From Actinomycetota bacterium (GTDB lineage Bacteria > Actinomycetota > Acidimicrobiia > Acidimicrobiales > Ilumatobacteraceae): a DNA stretch of 64,000 nucleotides. The first letter of the stretch is position 1; the number at the start of each line of letters is the position of its first letter. The stretch spans positions 1 to 64,000 of the forward strand of contig WLHL01000003.1 of NCBI GenBank assembly GCA_009702755.1. The letters run 5' to 3'. Shown piece by piece: positions 16,104 through 25,203 of this stretch. The translations under genes were made by a program, and so were the position numbers. Under the pieces are notes generated by a model, which was not told where the DNA came from, did not search any database, and was given only the letters and a program-made list of their open reading frames with translations.

Positions 16104-16297
16104 ACGTCAATGTCGGTTCCATCACCCCGAACCCATCAGATGAAGAAGCTGCAGCAATTGCAGCTGCCGTCACCATGATGTGGCCACAACCAGTGCTTGC
16201 ACAGCAGAACTCCGCGAAGACAAATGAGTCGTGGCGCTTCAGTGGACGCTGGTGGTCAGACAATTCCATCGCACGTCGCATTCGCCCTGGCTCGTAA
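16100..16297 (+). CDS. Acyl-CoA carboxylase epsilon-like small subunit
   Basis: A 65-residue protein whose ATG overlaps the RDD stop (ATGA). It has the features of actinobacterial AccE/PccE: ITPNPSDEEAAAIAAAV helix at the N-terminus, a variable middle and WRFSGRWW near the C-terminus. In Streptomyces and mycobacteria such subunits bind the carboxyltransferase and raise activity. The ORF-track entry starting at 15833 is over-extended through the RDD gene. Confidence 0.82.
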   Translation: MNVNVGSITPNPSDEEAAAIAAAVTMMWPQPVLAQQNSAKTNESWRFSGRWWSDNSIARRIRPGS

Positions 16298-16299
16298 CG

Positions 16300-17316
16300 A
16301 TGAGCAGCGTCGGCGCAACTGAACTCACAACAGTCGCTGACAATCTTGCGGTCTTTCACCACGGTTCACATGTCATTCGCCATGAGAACCTTCAGCCCGA
16401 TACTTCCTACACGGAACATGGCATTGACTTTCGAACCTTGCCTCGTCCCACTGGGAAACTGCTGAGCACTTTCACCACCGTCAACGATGTTCACTTTGGC
16501 GAAACTGAATGTGGTCGCATTGACGATCGACCAGATGGTCCCATTCAGCGTCCTCTGCCGGGCGAAGGACCGTATCCCGTCACTATGAACCTTGGTGCCG
16601 TCACAGAGATGCGTGCCTTGCATCCTGATGCGGTCATCGTCAAAGGTGACATCACGAATGCTGGACTCGAAGAAGAATTCGATGCGTTTCGCGAGATGTA
16701 CTACGGAACATTTGGCGAGAAGTTATTCGTTGCACGCGGTAATCACGACGCATATCAAGGTCAAGAAGTTTTCACCGGCGACACGTGGATAGAACTTCCT
16801 GGCATTGCGATTGCTCTCATTGACACCACGATTCCTACTCAAACAACAGGACGCATTGATCCGTCTCAGTTCGAGTGGATCGATGCGCAACTGCACAAAG
16901 CAACAACGCCCGTCATCATCATGGGTCACCATCAGCAGTGGACAGATGGTGGTCGCAGCGATGACTACTTCGGTCTTCATCCAGACTGCAGTGATGAACT
17001 CGACATGCTCTGTGCTCGTCACGCAAACGTCATCGCATATACAGCGGGCCATACCCATCGTCATCGTGTGCGATTTATGAATGAATCGCGAATCCCCACT
17101 ATCGAGATTGGCTGCATTAAGGATTTTCCCGGCACCTGGGCCGAGTATCGCGTATACGAAGGCGGTGTGATGCAAATTGTTCATCGCATTTCAACACCGG
17201 ACGCACTGAGTTGGAGCGAACGCTGTCGTTTCCTCTATCAAGACTTTGGTGTGAACTATCAGGAGTACGCAATGGGTGAACTCACTGATCGTTGCCTTAT
17301 CCTTCCTATTCGATGA
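16300..17316 (+). CDS. Metallophosphoesterase (calcineurin-like phosphodiesterase)
   Basis: A 338-residue protein with the five metallophosphoesterase blocks in order: VNDVHFGE, KGDITN, RGNHDA, MGHHQ and AGHTHRH. This arrangement resembles class III cyclic nucleotide phosphodiesterases (CpdA/Icc) and related enzymes; the substrate is unproven. ATG 16300 follows the epsilon gene stop by 2 nt, so the ORF-track start at 16231 is too early. It overlaps the next gene by ATGA. Confidence 0.85.
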   Translation: MSSVGATELTTVADNLAVFHHGSHVIRHENLQPDTSYTEHGIDFRTLPRPTGKLLSTFTTVNDVHFGETECGRIDDRPDGPIQRPLPGEGPYPVTMNLGAVTEMRALHPDAVIVKGDITNAGLEEEFDAFREMYYGTFGEKLFVARGNHDAYQGQEVFTGDTWIELPGIAIALIDTTIPTQTTGRIDPSQFEWIDAQLHKATTPVIIMGHHQQWTDGGRSDDYFGLHPDCSDELDMLCARHANVIAYTAGHTHRHRVRFMNESRIPTIEIGCIKDFPGTWAEYRVYEGGVMQIVHRISTPDALSWSERCRFLYQDFGVNYQEYAMGELTDRCLILPIR

Positions 17317-18437
17317 GTTCAGATCCCGCACTGAAAGGCCTGAAGGTCATTGACCTTTCCACCGTTCTTGCTGGACCCAATTGCGCGCGATACCTCGCCG
17401 ACTTTGGTGCCGATGTCATCAAGATTGAGCGACCCGATACCGGCGACAGTTTGCGCAACATGGCATGGCGCGACCCCGAAGATGGTGAAGGTTTGTGGTG
17501 GCGATTTGTTAACCGCAACAAACGCACAATTGATCTTGATTTGAAGAACGCCGATGATGCTGCAGTGTTTCTGCGCCTGATTGACGAAGCAGATGTTCTC
17601 GTGGAGAATCTTCGTCCAGGGATTCTTGAGCGTCTCGGTTTTGCACCCGAGGTGTTGCACGCACGCAATCCGAAACTGGTCATCACACGCATCACGGGTT
17701 TCGGGCAAACAGGACCATATGCATCGCGTCCTGGTTTTGCATCAATCGCTGAATCAATGGGTGGCGTCGCTGGCATCAGTGGTCAGCCGGGTGGCGAACC
17801 AATGCTTCCTGCATTTGCAATGACAGATGAAATCACTGGCCTTGTTGGTGCATTCGCAACGATGGTCGCACTACTCAGCGAGAAGGGTCAAGTTGTTGAT
17901 GTCTCATTGTTGGAAAGCATTTTCCACATCATGGGACCACTCATCAGTGTGTGGAAGACACGTGGTGAGATGCAAGAGCGCATGGGTTCGGGTATTCCGT
18001 ACACCGTTCCTCGTGGCGTCTACCGATGCAGCGACGACAAGTACATCGGCATCTCTGCAAGCAGTGATTCAGTTGCCGGCCGTGTTGTGAAGTTGTTGGG
18101 CTTCGAAGGTGACGTGAGATTCGCAACATTTAACTCGCGTGTCGAGAATCGTGTGGCGCTCGATGAAGCAATGCGCGGTTGGTGTGCGCAACGCACACAA
18201 GTGCAGGCACTTCAGGAGATGTCCGACGCAGATGCTGCAGCTGGCCCGATCATGTCGATGGAAGACATAGCGAACGATCCGCACTATGCCCATCGCGAGG
18301 CGATCGTGGACCTTGATGGAACCCCGATGCAAGGTCTCATCGCCAAACTGAGCGAGACACCCGGTGTCCTCAACTGGCGAGGCAAAGAACGCAATGCCGA
18401 TGGCGACGACATCCGCGCCAATGGCTGGGGTTCATAG
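17313..18437 (+). CDS. CaiB/BaiF family (class III) CoA-transferase
   Basis: A 374-residue class III CoA-transferase: VIDLSTVLAGPNCARYLADF, GADVIKIERP, NRNKRTIDLDLK, VLVENLRPG and ITGFGQTGPYASRPGF. The catalytic Asp is expected in the FAMTDEITGLVGAF segment. It moves CoA between acyl-CoA and a carboxylic acid, probably in degradation of an unusual acid. It starts inside the phosphoesterase stop (ATGA), so five genes from 14007 to 18437 form one operon. Confidence 0.88.
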   Translation: MSSDPALKGLKVIDLSTVLAGPNCARYLADFGADVIKIERPDTGDSLRNMAWRDPEDGEGLWWRFVNRNKRTIDLDLKNADDAAVFLRLIDEADVLVENLRPGILERLGFAPEVLHARNPKLVITRITGFGQTGPYASRPGFASIAESMGGVAGISGQPGGEPMLPAFAMTDEITGLVGAFATMVALLSEKGQVVDVSLLESIFHIMGPLISVWKTRGEMQERMGSGIPYTVPRGVYRCSDDKYIGISASSDSVAGRVVKLLGFEGDVRFATFNSRVENRVALDEAMRGWCAQRTQVQALQEMSDADAAAGPIMSMEDIANDPHYAHREAIVDLDGTPMQGLIAKLSETPGVLNWRGKERNADGDDIRANGWGS

Positions 18438-18508
18438 GCCTCACGCCCTCTAACCCGCCTGTTCATAATGGTGGGGAGTATTGTTCACCTGTTCGTCAGG
18501 GGGCAAAC

Positions 18509-19963
18509 ATGAAGATTCCGTTTACGCAGATGACGCGTGCTTACAAGGTTCTCAGCCTCACAGCGATCGCCACATTCCTTGTCTCGCTCGACACCAGCAT
18601 TGTCGTTGTTGCACAACGCACTATTGAGCAAGACCTTGGTCACCCCACTCTGATGACATGGGTGTTCTCCGGATACAACATCGCGTATGCAGCTGGACTT
18701 CTTACTGCCGGCCGCTTTGCTGACGTCAATGGTCGCAAGCGCTCATTCATGCGCGGCCTCATCTTGTTCAGCATCGGCTCAGTCCTGTGCGGTCTTGCGC
18801 CCTCTACTCCGTTCCTTGTTGCTGCTCGCATCATTCAGGCGATTGGTGGCGCGCAACTCACTCCTGCTTCTATTGCACTTGTTCTTCCTGAATTCCCTGC
18901 AGAGAAGCGCACCGTTGCCATCGGCATCTGGGGCGCAGTGGGCGGCTTGGCCGCAGCAGCTGGCCCAACATTCGGTGGTCTTCTCGTTGACTGGCTGAAC
19001 TGGCGTGCACTGTTCTTCATCAATGTTCCGTTCTGCGTTTTCACCCTCATCGTCGGCAATCGCATTCTTCATGAGAGCAAGGATCCAAACGCTTCGAAGA
19101 GCGTCGACATGATTGGCACCGCCTTAGGTTTCCCCGGCGTTGCTCTTGTGACTCTCGCAATTACGCAAAGCAGCGAATGGGGCTGGGGCGATGATCGCAC
19201 CATGATCGCCCTCGCACTTGGTCTTGTGTTGTTGGCGCTGTTTGTTCAGCGATGCCGCACAGTGTCGAATCCGCTCCTTGATTTGTCTTTGTTCAAGTTG
19301 CCATTCGTTGTTGCATCGAACATTTCTGGTTTGTTCTTCTCAGTCGGCTTCCTCGGCATGTGGCTTCTCAACACGCAATGGATTCAAGCCATTTGGGAGT
19401 ACAGCCCTACACGCTCAGGTCTTGCTACCGCACCAGGGCCCATCATGGCGGCTGTTCTTGCAGCGCCGATGGGACGCCTCGCAGTGAAGTGGGGCCATGC
19501 ACGAGTGCTACTTCTTGGCTCAGTACTTCTGAGTTTCGGAACATTCATGTTGACCATCACTATGACGCCCACGCCGAACTATCTCGGCGATTATCTACCG
19601 TGGATGATCATCACGGGAGCAGGTGTTGGTTGCAGCATTTCAACGTTGTCGAGTTCCGCTAACGCATTCTTGCCGCCGTCACGATTCGCAATGGGTTCAG
19701 CGTTGAACACCACGGCGCGTCAAATTGGTTCGGCATTGGGTGCCGCACTCGCTGCATCATTGGCTGCACCAGCGATGGTGAACTTCGCAATGTCACAGAA
19801 GACTGGAACTGAACTCACCCAAGGAATGTTGTCATCGTTCTACAACGCATGGCGCTTCATGGCTGCGATCTACTTGTTCGCAGGCATCATCATGATCGTG
19901 TTGTTCCGCAAGCCCACTGATGAACAGATGGCCGCTGCGAACGAAGTTGAATTCGTCGACTAA
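18509..19963 (+). CDS. MFS drug/solute exporter, DHA2 (14-helix) family
   Basis: A 484-residue polytopic protein with about 14 helices. Motif A appears as [14 protein letters not shown], motif C-like glycine-rich sequence around [20 protein letters not shown] (helix 5), and [13 protein letters not shown] in helix 1 is typical of EmrB/QacA-type antiporters. It probably exports hydrophobic compounds with the proton gradient. The ATG has an AGGGGG ribosome site. Its stop overlaps that of the convergent msrA gene. Confidence 0.9.
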   Translation: MKIPFTQMTRAYKVLSLTAIATFLVSLDTSIVVVAQRTIEQDLGHPTLMTWVFSGYNIAYAAGLLTAGRFADVNGRKRSFMRGLILFSIGSVLCGLAPSTPFLVAARIIQAIGGAQLTPASIALVLPEFPAEKRTVAIGIWGAVGGLAAAAGPTFGGLLVDWLNWRALFFINVPFCVFTLIVGNRILHESKDPNASKSVDMIGTALGFPGVALVTLAITQSSEWGWGDDRTMIALALGLVLLALFVQRCRTVSNPLLDLSLFKLPFVVASNISGLFFSVGFLGMWLLNTQWIQAIWEYSPTRSGLATAPGPIMAAVLAAPMGRLAVKWGHARVLLLGSVLLSFGTFMLTITMTPTPNYLGDYLPWMIITGAGVGCSISTLSSSANAFLPPSRFAMGSALNTTARQIGSALGAALAASLAAPAMVNFAMSQKTGTELTQGMLSSFYNAWRFMAAIYLFAGIIMIVLFRKPTDEQMAAANEVEFVD

Positions 19964-20604
19964 AGAATTCCGATAGAGCAGGCAACGCCTGTGCCGCCAA
20001 TACCGCAGTAACCGTTGGGGTTCTTCCCTAAATACTGCTGGTGATATGGCTCTGCATAGAAGAAGTCTCCAAGCGGTGCAACTTCTGTTGTGATCTCGCC
20101 GAAGCCTGCCTTCGTCAACAAAGACTGATAGCCCTCTTGCGTTGACTCTGCATATGCACGCTGTTCATCATCTGCGAAGTAAATGGCACTGCGGTACTGC
20201 GTGCCGATGTCTCCACCCTGGCGCATGCCTTGGGTGGGGTCGTGGTTTTCCCAGAACACGCGCAACACATCGGCAAGAGAAAGCTTGAACTTGTCGTAGG
20301 CCACCAACACCACTTCGTTGTGGCCAGTGAGACCAGAACACACCTCTTCATATGAAGGGTTTGGCGTGAAACCACCGGCATATCCAACTGCTGTGGAGTA
20401 CACGCCGGGCATCTGCCAGAACTTGCGCTCGGCACCCCAGAAACAACCCATGCCAACGACCAACGTCGCCACATTCTCGGGCCATGGGCCAACAAGAGGA
20501 GTCTTCAACTCAAAGTGCTCTGCTGGCACTGGCATGGTCTGATCTGTGCGACCAGGCAAAGCCTGATCTGGCGTAATCATCACGGGGTTTTTTCGACCGA
20601 ACAT
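19960..20604 (-). CDS. msrA: Peptide-methionine (S)-S-oxide reductase MsrA
   Basis: A 214-residue MsrA with catalytic [51 protein letters not shown] and a C-terminal [10 protein letters not shown] with a possible resolving Cys. It repairs S-methionine sulfoxide in proteins and free Met. The start is supported by TAGCGT 6 nt before ATG 20604. Confidence 0.95.
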   Translation of the reverse strand: MFGRKNPVMITPDQALPGRTDQTMPVPAEHFELKTPLVGPWPENVATLVVGMGCFWGAERKFWQMPGVYSTAVGYAGGFTPNPSYEEVCSGLTGHNEVVLVAYDKFKLSLADVLRVFWENHDPTQGMRQGGDIGTQYRSAIYFADDEQRAYAESTQEGYQSLLTKAGFGEITTEVAPLGDFFYAEPYHQQYLGKNPNGYCGIGGTGVACSIGIL

Positions 20605-20610
20605 GTGGTC

Positions 20611-20616
20611 ACGCTA
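20611..20616 (-). promoter_or_regulatory. -10 element TAGCGT of msrA
   Basis: TAGCGT-GACCAC-ATG on the minus strand gives a 6-nt gap and no ribosome site, predicting a leaderless mRNA. Confidence 0.6.
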
Positions 20617-20664
20617 TCCACTCCATGGCCCACCTTGAACCAGCCAGTACACCCCTTCAGTACC

Positions 20665-21870
20665 ATGACCGCAATGGAAATCGTGTTTATCGCCGTCGGA
20701 ATCGTCATCATTGCCCTGCAAGTCCTTCAATTCATGGACCGCCGCAAACAACAACCCACGGTCACACCACTCGGCGACCCCACTGCCCCCGTCTATGTGG
20801 CAGACGATGTGCAAAAGATCGTGCGCGAGTCTCTTGATGTCGCCTTGAAATCCCTCGGTGAACAGGCGCGCGCCGATCGCGAAGAAGCCATCAAACTCAG
20901 TAGCCAGCAATTGGCGAAAGACAGCAGCGAACAGTTAGGCCAGAAAGCCGATTCCATCAGCCAGGCCCTCACCACCATCAAAGATGCGATGGAAAAGAAG
21001 ATCGGCGAGCTCGACAAAGAGTTGCGAGATCTACGCGAGAACAATCGCTCTCAGTTCGACAATGTCGGTAAAGCTGTCGACACACTTTCTCGCCGTACAG
21101 AGAATCTCAATGAAGTTCTCTCTAACTCACAGAAGCGTGGTCAATGGGGCGAGCGTCTTGCAGAAGACATGTTGCGCGCTGCCGGTTTTGTCGATGGTGT
21201 GAACTACACCAAGCAAGACATCAACGCTGCTGGTGGTAAGCCCGACTTCAAGTTCAACATGCCGCCGAATCGCGTTCTGTATATGGACGTGAAGTTCCCA
21301 CTCGATCAGTACTCCGCGCACTTCAACGCAGAAACTGATGCATTGCGTGCATCGTCAAAAACTGAATTCGTGAAGGCTGTCAAGGGCCACGTTGATGCAC
21401 TCGCGAAACGCGACTATGTCATGAACTCCAAAGAAGAAGCTCTCGACTATGTCCTCATGTTTGTTCCTAATGAGAGCATCAGCGGTTTCGTGCACGAAGC
21501 AGACCCCACACTTATCGACTACGCGTTGTCAAAGAAGGTGGTGCTGTGTTCACCACTTACGTTGTATGCGTTCCTGGTAGTTATTCGCCAAGCAACCGAC
21601 AGCTTCCACACAGAACAAACTGCAGCCACCATCATGCAGCAGATCAACAAGTTCTCGAAGGAATGGGTTAACTACGCCAAGGCCGTCGATCAAGTGCAAG
21701 CAACATTCACGAAACTGCAAGGCGAGATTGAATCCATTGGCAGCGAAGGAACTCGCTATAAGAAAATGAATGTTCCTGTTCGTGACATTGAGAAGCTCCG
21801 TAAGAACCAGGGCATCCCGGAGCTAACGGAAGCCGAGTCAAACGCTGTCATCGATAACGACGACGAATAG
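20665..21870 (+). CDS. rmuC: DNA recombination protein RmuC homologue
   Basis: A 401-residue RmuC-family protein: an N-terminal membrane helix (IVFIAVGIVIIALQVLQF), a coiled-coil region (about 60-150) and the nuclease-like core (QWGERLAEDMLRAAGFVDGVNY, PDFKFNMPPNRVLYMDVKFPLDQY, FVPNESISGFVHEADP). RmuC limits DNA inversions and restricts foreign DNA in other bacteria. The ORF opens at 20515 inside msrA; I place the start at ATG 20665 because the membrane helix follows at once, and ATG 20674 is an alternative. Confidence 0.88.
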   Translation: MTAMEIVFIAVGIVIIALQVLQFMDRRKQQPTVTPLGDPTAPVYVADDVQKIVRESLDVALKSLGEQARADREEAIKLSSQQLAKDSSEQLGQKADSISQALTTIKDAMEKKIGELDKELRDLRENNRSQFDNVGKAVDTLSRRTENLNEVLSNSQKRGQWGERLAEDMLRAAGFVDGVNYTKQDINAAGGKPDFKFNMPPNRVLYMDVKFPLDQYSAHFNAETDALRASSKTEFVKAVKGHVDALAKRDYVMNSKEEALDYVLMFVPNESISGFVHEADPTLIDYALSKKVVLCSPLTLYAFLVVIRQATDSFHTEQTAATIMQQINKFSKEWVNYAKAVDQVQATFTKLQGEIESIGSEGTRYKKMNVPVRDIEKLRKNQGIPELTEAESNAVIDNDDE

Positions 21871-21872
21871 CC

Positions 21873-23117
21873 TCAAACCAAAGACCGAGAGGTTGCCTTC
21901 ATTGCAAGGAACTCTTCTTGAATCTGCAACAACTCTTCGCAGCCTGGCATCACTCTGAGACCAGCGGCAACAGCAGTCATCATTAACTCGGCGTCACCTT
22001 TTGACCTTGCAAACTCAGCAAGTTCTTGTGATGCCTGCATCGCTGTAATGATGAGTCGTGTCGTCGTGCCATCCAAGTCGGCCCACTCGTAAGAAGTTCC
22101 AGAAAAGGGAACATCACGAATCTCAGATAGCTGATCAGCAAGTGTCTGATGATTCAGGCAATCAGTACGAAAAGCATCCAAAGCTTCACGCAATAACTCG
22201 TAGTCAGTTGTAATGCGGTGACTCAGCAATAGCTCGTCCGAATAGGTCGTCGGTAGAAACTCTGCACGATTCAAAGAGGAATCTAATTCCGAGAGGCCTC
22301 GCCTCATATCGGAGACAACCGTGGAGAATGTCGCATCGCTCACATCGATATGCCACAGTGCTGTTCTTGCCGCAGACCTTCGAGGCCGATCGCGATTGAG
22401 CGAAAGCCAGACAAGTAGTTCCAAAGCTCGCTTCTTACGAAATGATGCTCTCGAACCTTGCCTGCTCTTGACCTCTGGATACCCATACAGGCACACAATG
22501 AACAATGGCTTTTCACTCTTACAAAGTCGTGTCTTCTCCTTTCGCTCCACTACATCTGTCAAGACTTTGACAACGGGAAGTGATTGATCAAGTTCACCCA
22601 CAACCATGGCGGGCAAGGCTTCCTTGGCCTTGCGTTGTACCTGCGACAAGAGCACAGTTTCCTCATCACACAGGACATCTGGCATCAATCCTCGCCGAAT
22701 CTGATTTCTCCTTCGTTGAAGGATGTCCCTGATCAGAAGTGCGGCCATGGATGGAGTCAACATCAGTTCAACCGGGAGCCCTGCTTCCTCAGCGACGTCT
22801 ACCCGATGCACTTCTGGGGATTGGCTGTGTCCGATGATCGCAAGTCCCCCCAAGAGCAGGGCAGAGAACCGGCGATGATGAGACGACTCAGGAGCATGTG
22901 AGATCACCCTCGCGTTCTTTAACCCGATGAGGGCCTCACACACTACCCACAATGAGATCACGCAAATCAATAGATGACACCCAGCTATCAATTCCACTGA
23001 CGTGACATCTCGGTCGAAGAGATTACGACGTTGAAAGACGTACCGCTCCCGCACAAGATGCACTGAACTGAAAACAGGAGCAAGAACAAAAACTCCGGAG
23101 AAAATATGTCGTTTCAT
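21873..23117 (-). CDS. Membrane-anchored BTAD/SARP-like regulator of the Tad locus
   Basis: A 414-residue protein, last in the Tad operon. Two hydrophobic segments lie in the N-terminal third (about 47-65 and 84-95). From about 205 there is a winged-helix-like domain (FIVCLYGYPEV, KKRALELLVWLSLNRDRPRRSAARTALW), then a helical C-terminus resembling the bacterial transcriptional activator domain (LDAFRTDCLNH to MPGCEELLQIQEEFLA). SARP/BTAD proteins activate transcription. Placing one behind membrane segments suggests envelope-linked control of pilus genes; this is inference. Confidence 0.65.
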   Translation of the reverse strand: MKRHIFSGVFVLAPVFSSVHLVRERYVFQRRNLFDRDVTSVELIAGCHLLICVISLWVVCEALIGLKNARVISHAPESSHHRRFSALLLGGLAIIGHSQSPEVHRVDVAEEAGLPVELMLTPSMAALLIRDILQRRRNQIRRGLMPDVLCDEETVLLSQVQRKAKEALPAMVVGELDQSLPVVKVLTDVVERKEKTRLCKSEKPLFIVCLYGYPEVKSRQGSRASFRKKRALELLVWLSLNRDRPRRSAARTALWHIDVSDATFSTVVSDMRRGLSELDSSLNRAEFLPTTYSDELLLSHRITTDYELLREALDAFRTDCLNHQTLADQLSEIRDVPFSGTSYEWADLDGTTTRLIITAMQASQELAEFARSKGDAELMMTAVAAGLRVMPGCEELLQIQEEFLAMKATSRSLV

Positions 23118-23122
23118 TTGAT

Positions 23123-23506
23123 TTAACCGGAGACAATGTGCGCTGTGCGCACGATGTGCAAACGTTGGCTTCCGAGTCCAATAATTCCAAGTATCTGATA
23201 TCGACGTAACCCAATAACTTCCACCGATACAGAATCTTGATATACCTCGACACGACCGCTGACTCCGTGAGAATGCAAGTAGGCCTGACTCGTTGTCACT
23301 GCACTGCGACTGTCAATGCGTAGGTCGCCTGCTCGCAATCCCGTGACTTCCTGCGCACCAGCTCTTGCTGCATTTTCAGCAACATCCGAAAGTTGCGTGT
23401 ACTCATTCACGGAGGTTCCCGCGTCGAAAACAAGACCCACCAAAGTCAATGCAGACATCACAATGCACACTGTTAGTGCTGATACAGATCCACGTTGATT
23501 ACTCAT
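23123..23506 (-). CDS. TadG/TadE-like pseudopilin
   Basis: A 127-residue protein beginning MSNQRGSVSALTVCIVMSALTLVGLVFDAG, a short basic leader, a Gly and a hydrophobic helix as in Tad pseudopilins. The N-terminal region resembles TadG-like flight-Ig proteins (AGTSVNEYTQLSDVAENAARAGAQEV). The rest is a small exported domain. It overlaps the preceding tadE-like gene by ATGA and precedes the regulator gene by 5 nt. Confidence 0.75.
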   Translation of the reverse strand: MSNQRGSVSALTVCIVMSALTLVGLVFDAGTSVNEYTQLSDVAENAARAGAQEVTGLRAGDLRIDSRSAVTTSQAYLHSHGVSGRVEVYQDSVSVEVIGLRRYQILGIIGLGSQRLHIVRTAHIVSG

Positions 23507-23901
23507 GGTCGGCGATACACATCAATCACCTCTCGGGATTGCCCCGAGTGGACTGGTGACCGAATGCCAAGTAGTGATAAGCCAACGACATTCACACGAC
23601 ACTGGGTTACTACCTCAACTTCAGATACGCCACCAGTAGTTCGTTTCACAACACGCGCACTGAAATCACTACATGGGGCTTGATTCAGATTCATCGCTTG
23701 CTGAGCCGATTGAACTCCTCTCGTCACCATCGACCCTGAGCGAGATTGAGAAGCTGTGCGCGCGGCAACGTCAGCTGCACTGTGGAGGTCATACTGCACC
23801 GCAACAATCCGCCCGGCATATGCCACGAAGACCATAAAGAGAACGAACACCGGAGCAAGAATGACCGCCTCCACTGCGATAGAGCCACGTTCTCCTCTCA
23901 T
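23503..23901 (-). CDS. TadE-like minor pilin
   Basis: A 132-residue protein with the TadE signature RGSIAVEAVILAPVFVLFMVFV, including Glu at +5 after the processing Gly, followed by an exported domain rich in Ser, Thr and Val. Of the four short RG-motif proteins here it is the only one that keeps Glu+5. Coupled by ATGA overlaps on both sides. Confidence 0.82.
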   Translation of the reverse strand: MRGERGSIAVEAVILAPVFVLFMVFVAYAGRIVAVQYDLHSAADVAARTASQSRSGSMVTRGVQSAQQAMNLNQAPCSDFSARVVKRTTGGVSEVEVVTQCRVNVVGLSLLGIRSPVHSGQSREVIDVYRRP

Positions 23902-24302
23902 TGACGATCCTGTTCCTCAATAAACCGCTCCGCAGGAACCGTCGCTGACCGACGAACAGATGTTGGAAGAAAGGGAACAACTCCGGGAACCAGAACTCGC
24001 ACCGTCACTTGAACATTTCCTTGAAACACTGAAAGTTGAGGTTCCGATTCAAGTCTGTTCCCCATTTCTTGAACAGATCTCTGTATCTCCAACTTCATCA
24101 GAGCATTGGAATCAGATGACCCATTACTGGCAGCTGAGATTTGCGCACCTCTCATCGCCGCAAGAGAGGCAACTTGTCCCCCATGAGCCAAGGCAGCAGC
24201 GTGAACGCAAGTAAAGAACACCGAGAGGATGATCGGGACGAGAAGCACCACTTGAATACTGGTCTCGCCCCGATCATTGCTCGGAAAGGTGGCAGCCTTC
24301 AT
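23898..24302 (-). CDS. TadE-like pseudopilin without Glu+5
   Basis: A 134-residue protein with NDRGETSIQVVLLVPIILSVFFTCVHAAALAHGGQVA, the same layout as TadE with Gln at the place of Glu+5. The C-terminal half is a compact exported domain. Probably a minor pilus component matured by the A24 peptidase. It overlaps both neighbours by ATGA. Confidence 0.75.
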   Translation of the reverse strand: MKAATFPSNDRGETSIQVVLLVPIILSVFFTCVHAAALAHGGQVASLAAMRGAQISAASNGSSDSNALMKLEIQRSVQEMGNRLESEPQLSVFQGNVQVTVRVLVPGVVPFLPTSVRRSATVPAERFIEEQDRQ

Positions 24303-24493
24303 CCGAGATTCAGGGAGTTGGCCTTATCGCGAACTCGTGAACTGATAACAGCACCAACTGAAATAGCAAGCGCGACGAGTGCAGCCGCCATCACGATTGT
24401 TGTGGCACTCACTTCACCTCGATCCCTATCTCGTTCACGAGATGCTGTAAATCGCACCCCGTAATACTCAAACATTTGCTTGATTGTTGACAT
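24299..24493 (-). CDS. Flp-type pilin-like small protein
   Basis: A 64-residue protein: basic leader ERDRDRGEVSATTIV, a hydrophobic helix (MAAALVALAISVGAVI) and a short charged tail (SSRVRDKANSLNLG). Size, position between tadC and tadE, and a G|E-like processing site fit the Flp major pilin. The canonical Glu+5/Tyr+6 of Flp pilins is missing (Thr-Thr instead), so identification rests on context and architecture. Confidence 0.7.
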   Translation of the reverse strand: MSTIKQMFEYYGVRFTASRERDRDRGEVSATTIVMAAALVALAISVGAVISSRVRDKANSLNLG

Positions 24494-24507
24494 ATTTGCC
24501 TTTCTAT

Positions 24508-25203
24508 TTAGAGAGCTGCAACGGTTCCAGCAAAAGCCGGATAACCAACGAGAAGAATGAATCCAATAAACAACAGCACGACCGGAATACCCATGCGCTC
24601 AGTGCGCTGCTCAGCCTCATGTTCGATTCGTGCAAGATTTCTGATGCGCAAACTTGCAGCCTTGGCAGCAAGAGATTGACGAATTCGGGCACCATGTTCT
24701 CCCGCAAGTTGCACACTGTTTGCAACTTCCTCGAGAGATTCAATACCGAATGCCTCACCCGTCTCTCGAAGGGCTTCCCAATAAGAACGGCGCGAACTTT
24801 GCGCACGTGCCATTGCAGTTCGAAGTTGTTCAAAACCCCAACCATCACCTGCTCCAGCTGCCGCAATCATCGCTGTCTCGACTCCTGCTCCACCTGCAAG
24901 CAGCACATTGATGAGATCTAGAAAAACTGCAACCGATAGATCCATGTCTCGTTGAAGTTTTGTAGCCATCTTTCGTAGTTGGGAGATGGTCATTGTCCAT
25001 GCGGCAAGAGGTGCTCCGACAATGAAGACAACAACGAAAGAGAAAGAAAGGCTGATTCCTTGTGTTCGTAGGAATAGAACGAGCAAGAACACGCTTCCGC
25101 AGGCCACCACAGCACGAGTTGCACACCGTCTACTCAAGAGGTCTGGACTGATTCCGAGAACATGTACATGTTGCGGAGAAAGAACGAAATTCGTGTCTCT
25201 CAT
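24508..25203 (-). CDS. tadC: Tad pilus platform protein TadC (T2SSF domain)
   Basis: A 231-residue inner-membrane protein with a T2SSF domain: DLSVAVFLDLINVLLAGGAGVETAMIAAA, then SLEEVANSVQLAGEHGARIRQSLAAKA, EHEAEQRTERMGIPVVLLFIGFILLVGYPAF. It forms the platform for pilus assembly with TadB. ATG 25203 overlaps the tadB stop (ATGA); the longer ORF to 25386 lies within tadB in another frame. Confidence 0.85.
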   Translation of the reverse strand: MRDTNFVLSPQHVHVLGISPDLLSRRCATRAVVACGSVFLLVLFLRTQGISLSFSFVVVFIVGAPLAAWTMTISQLRKMATKLQRDMDLSVAVFLDLINVLLAGGAGVETAMIAAAGAGDGWGFEQLRTAMARAQSSRRSYWEALRETGEAFGIESLEEVANSVQLAGEHGARIRQSLAAKAASLRIRNLARIEHEAEQRTERMGIPVVLLFIGFILLVGYPAFAGTVAAL

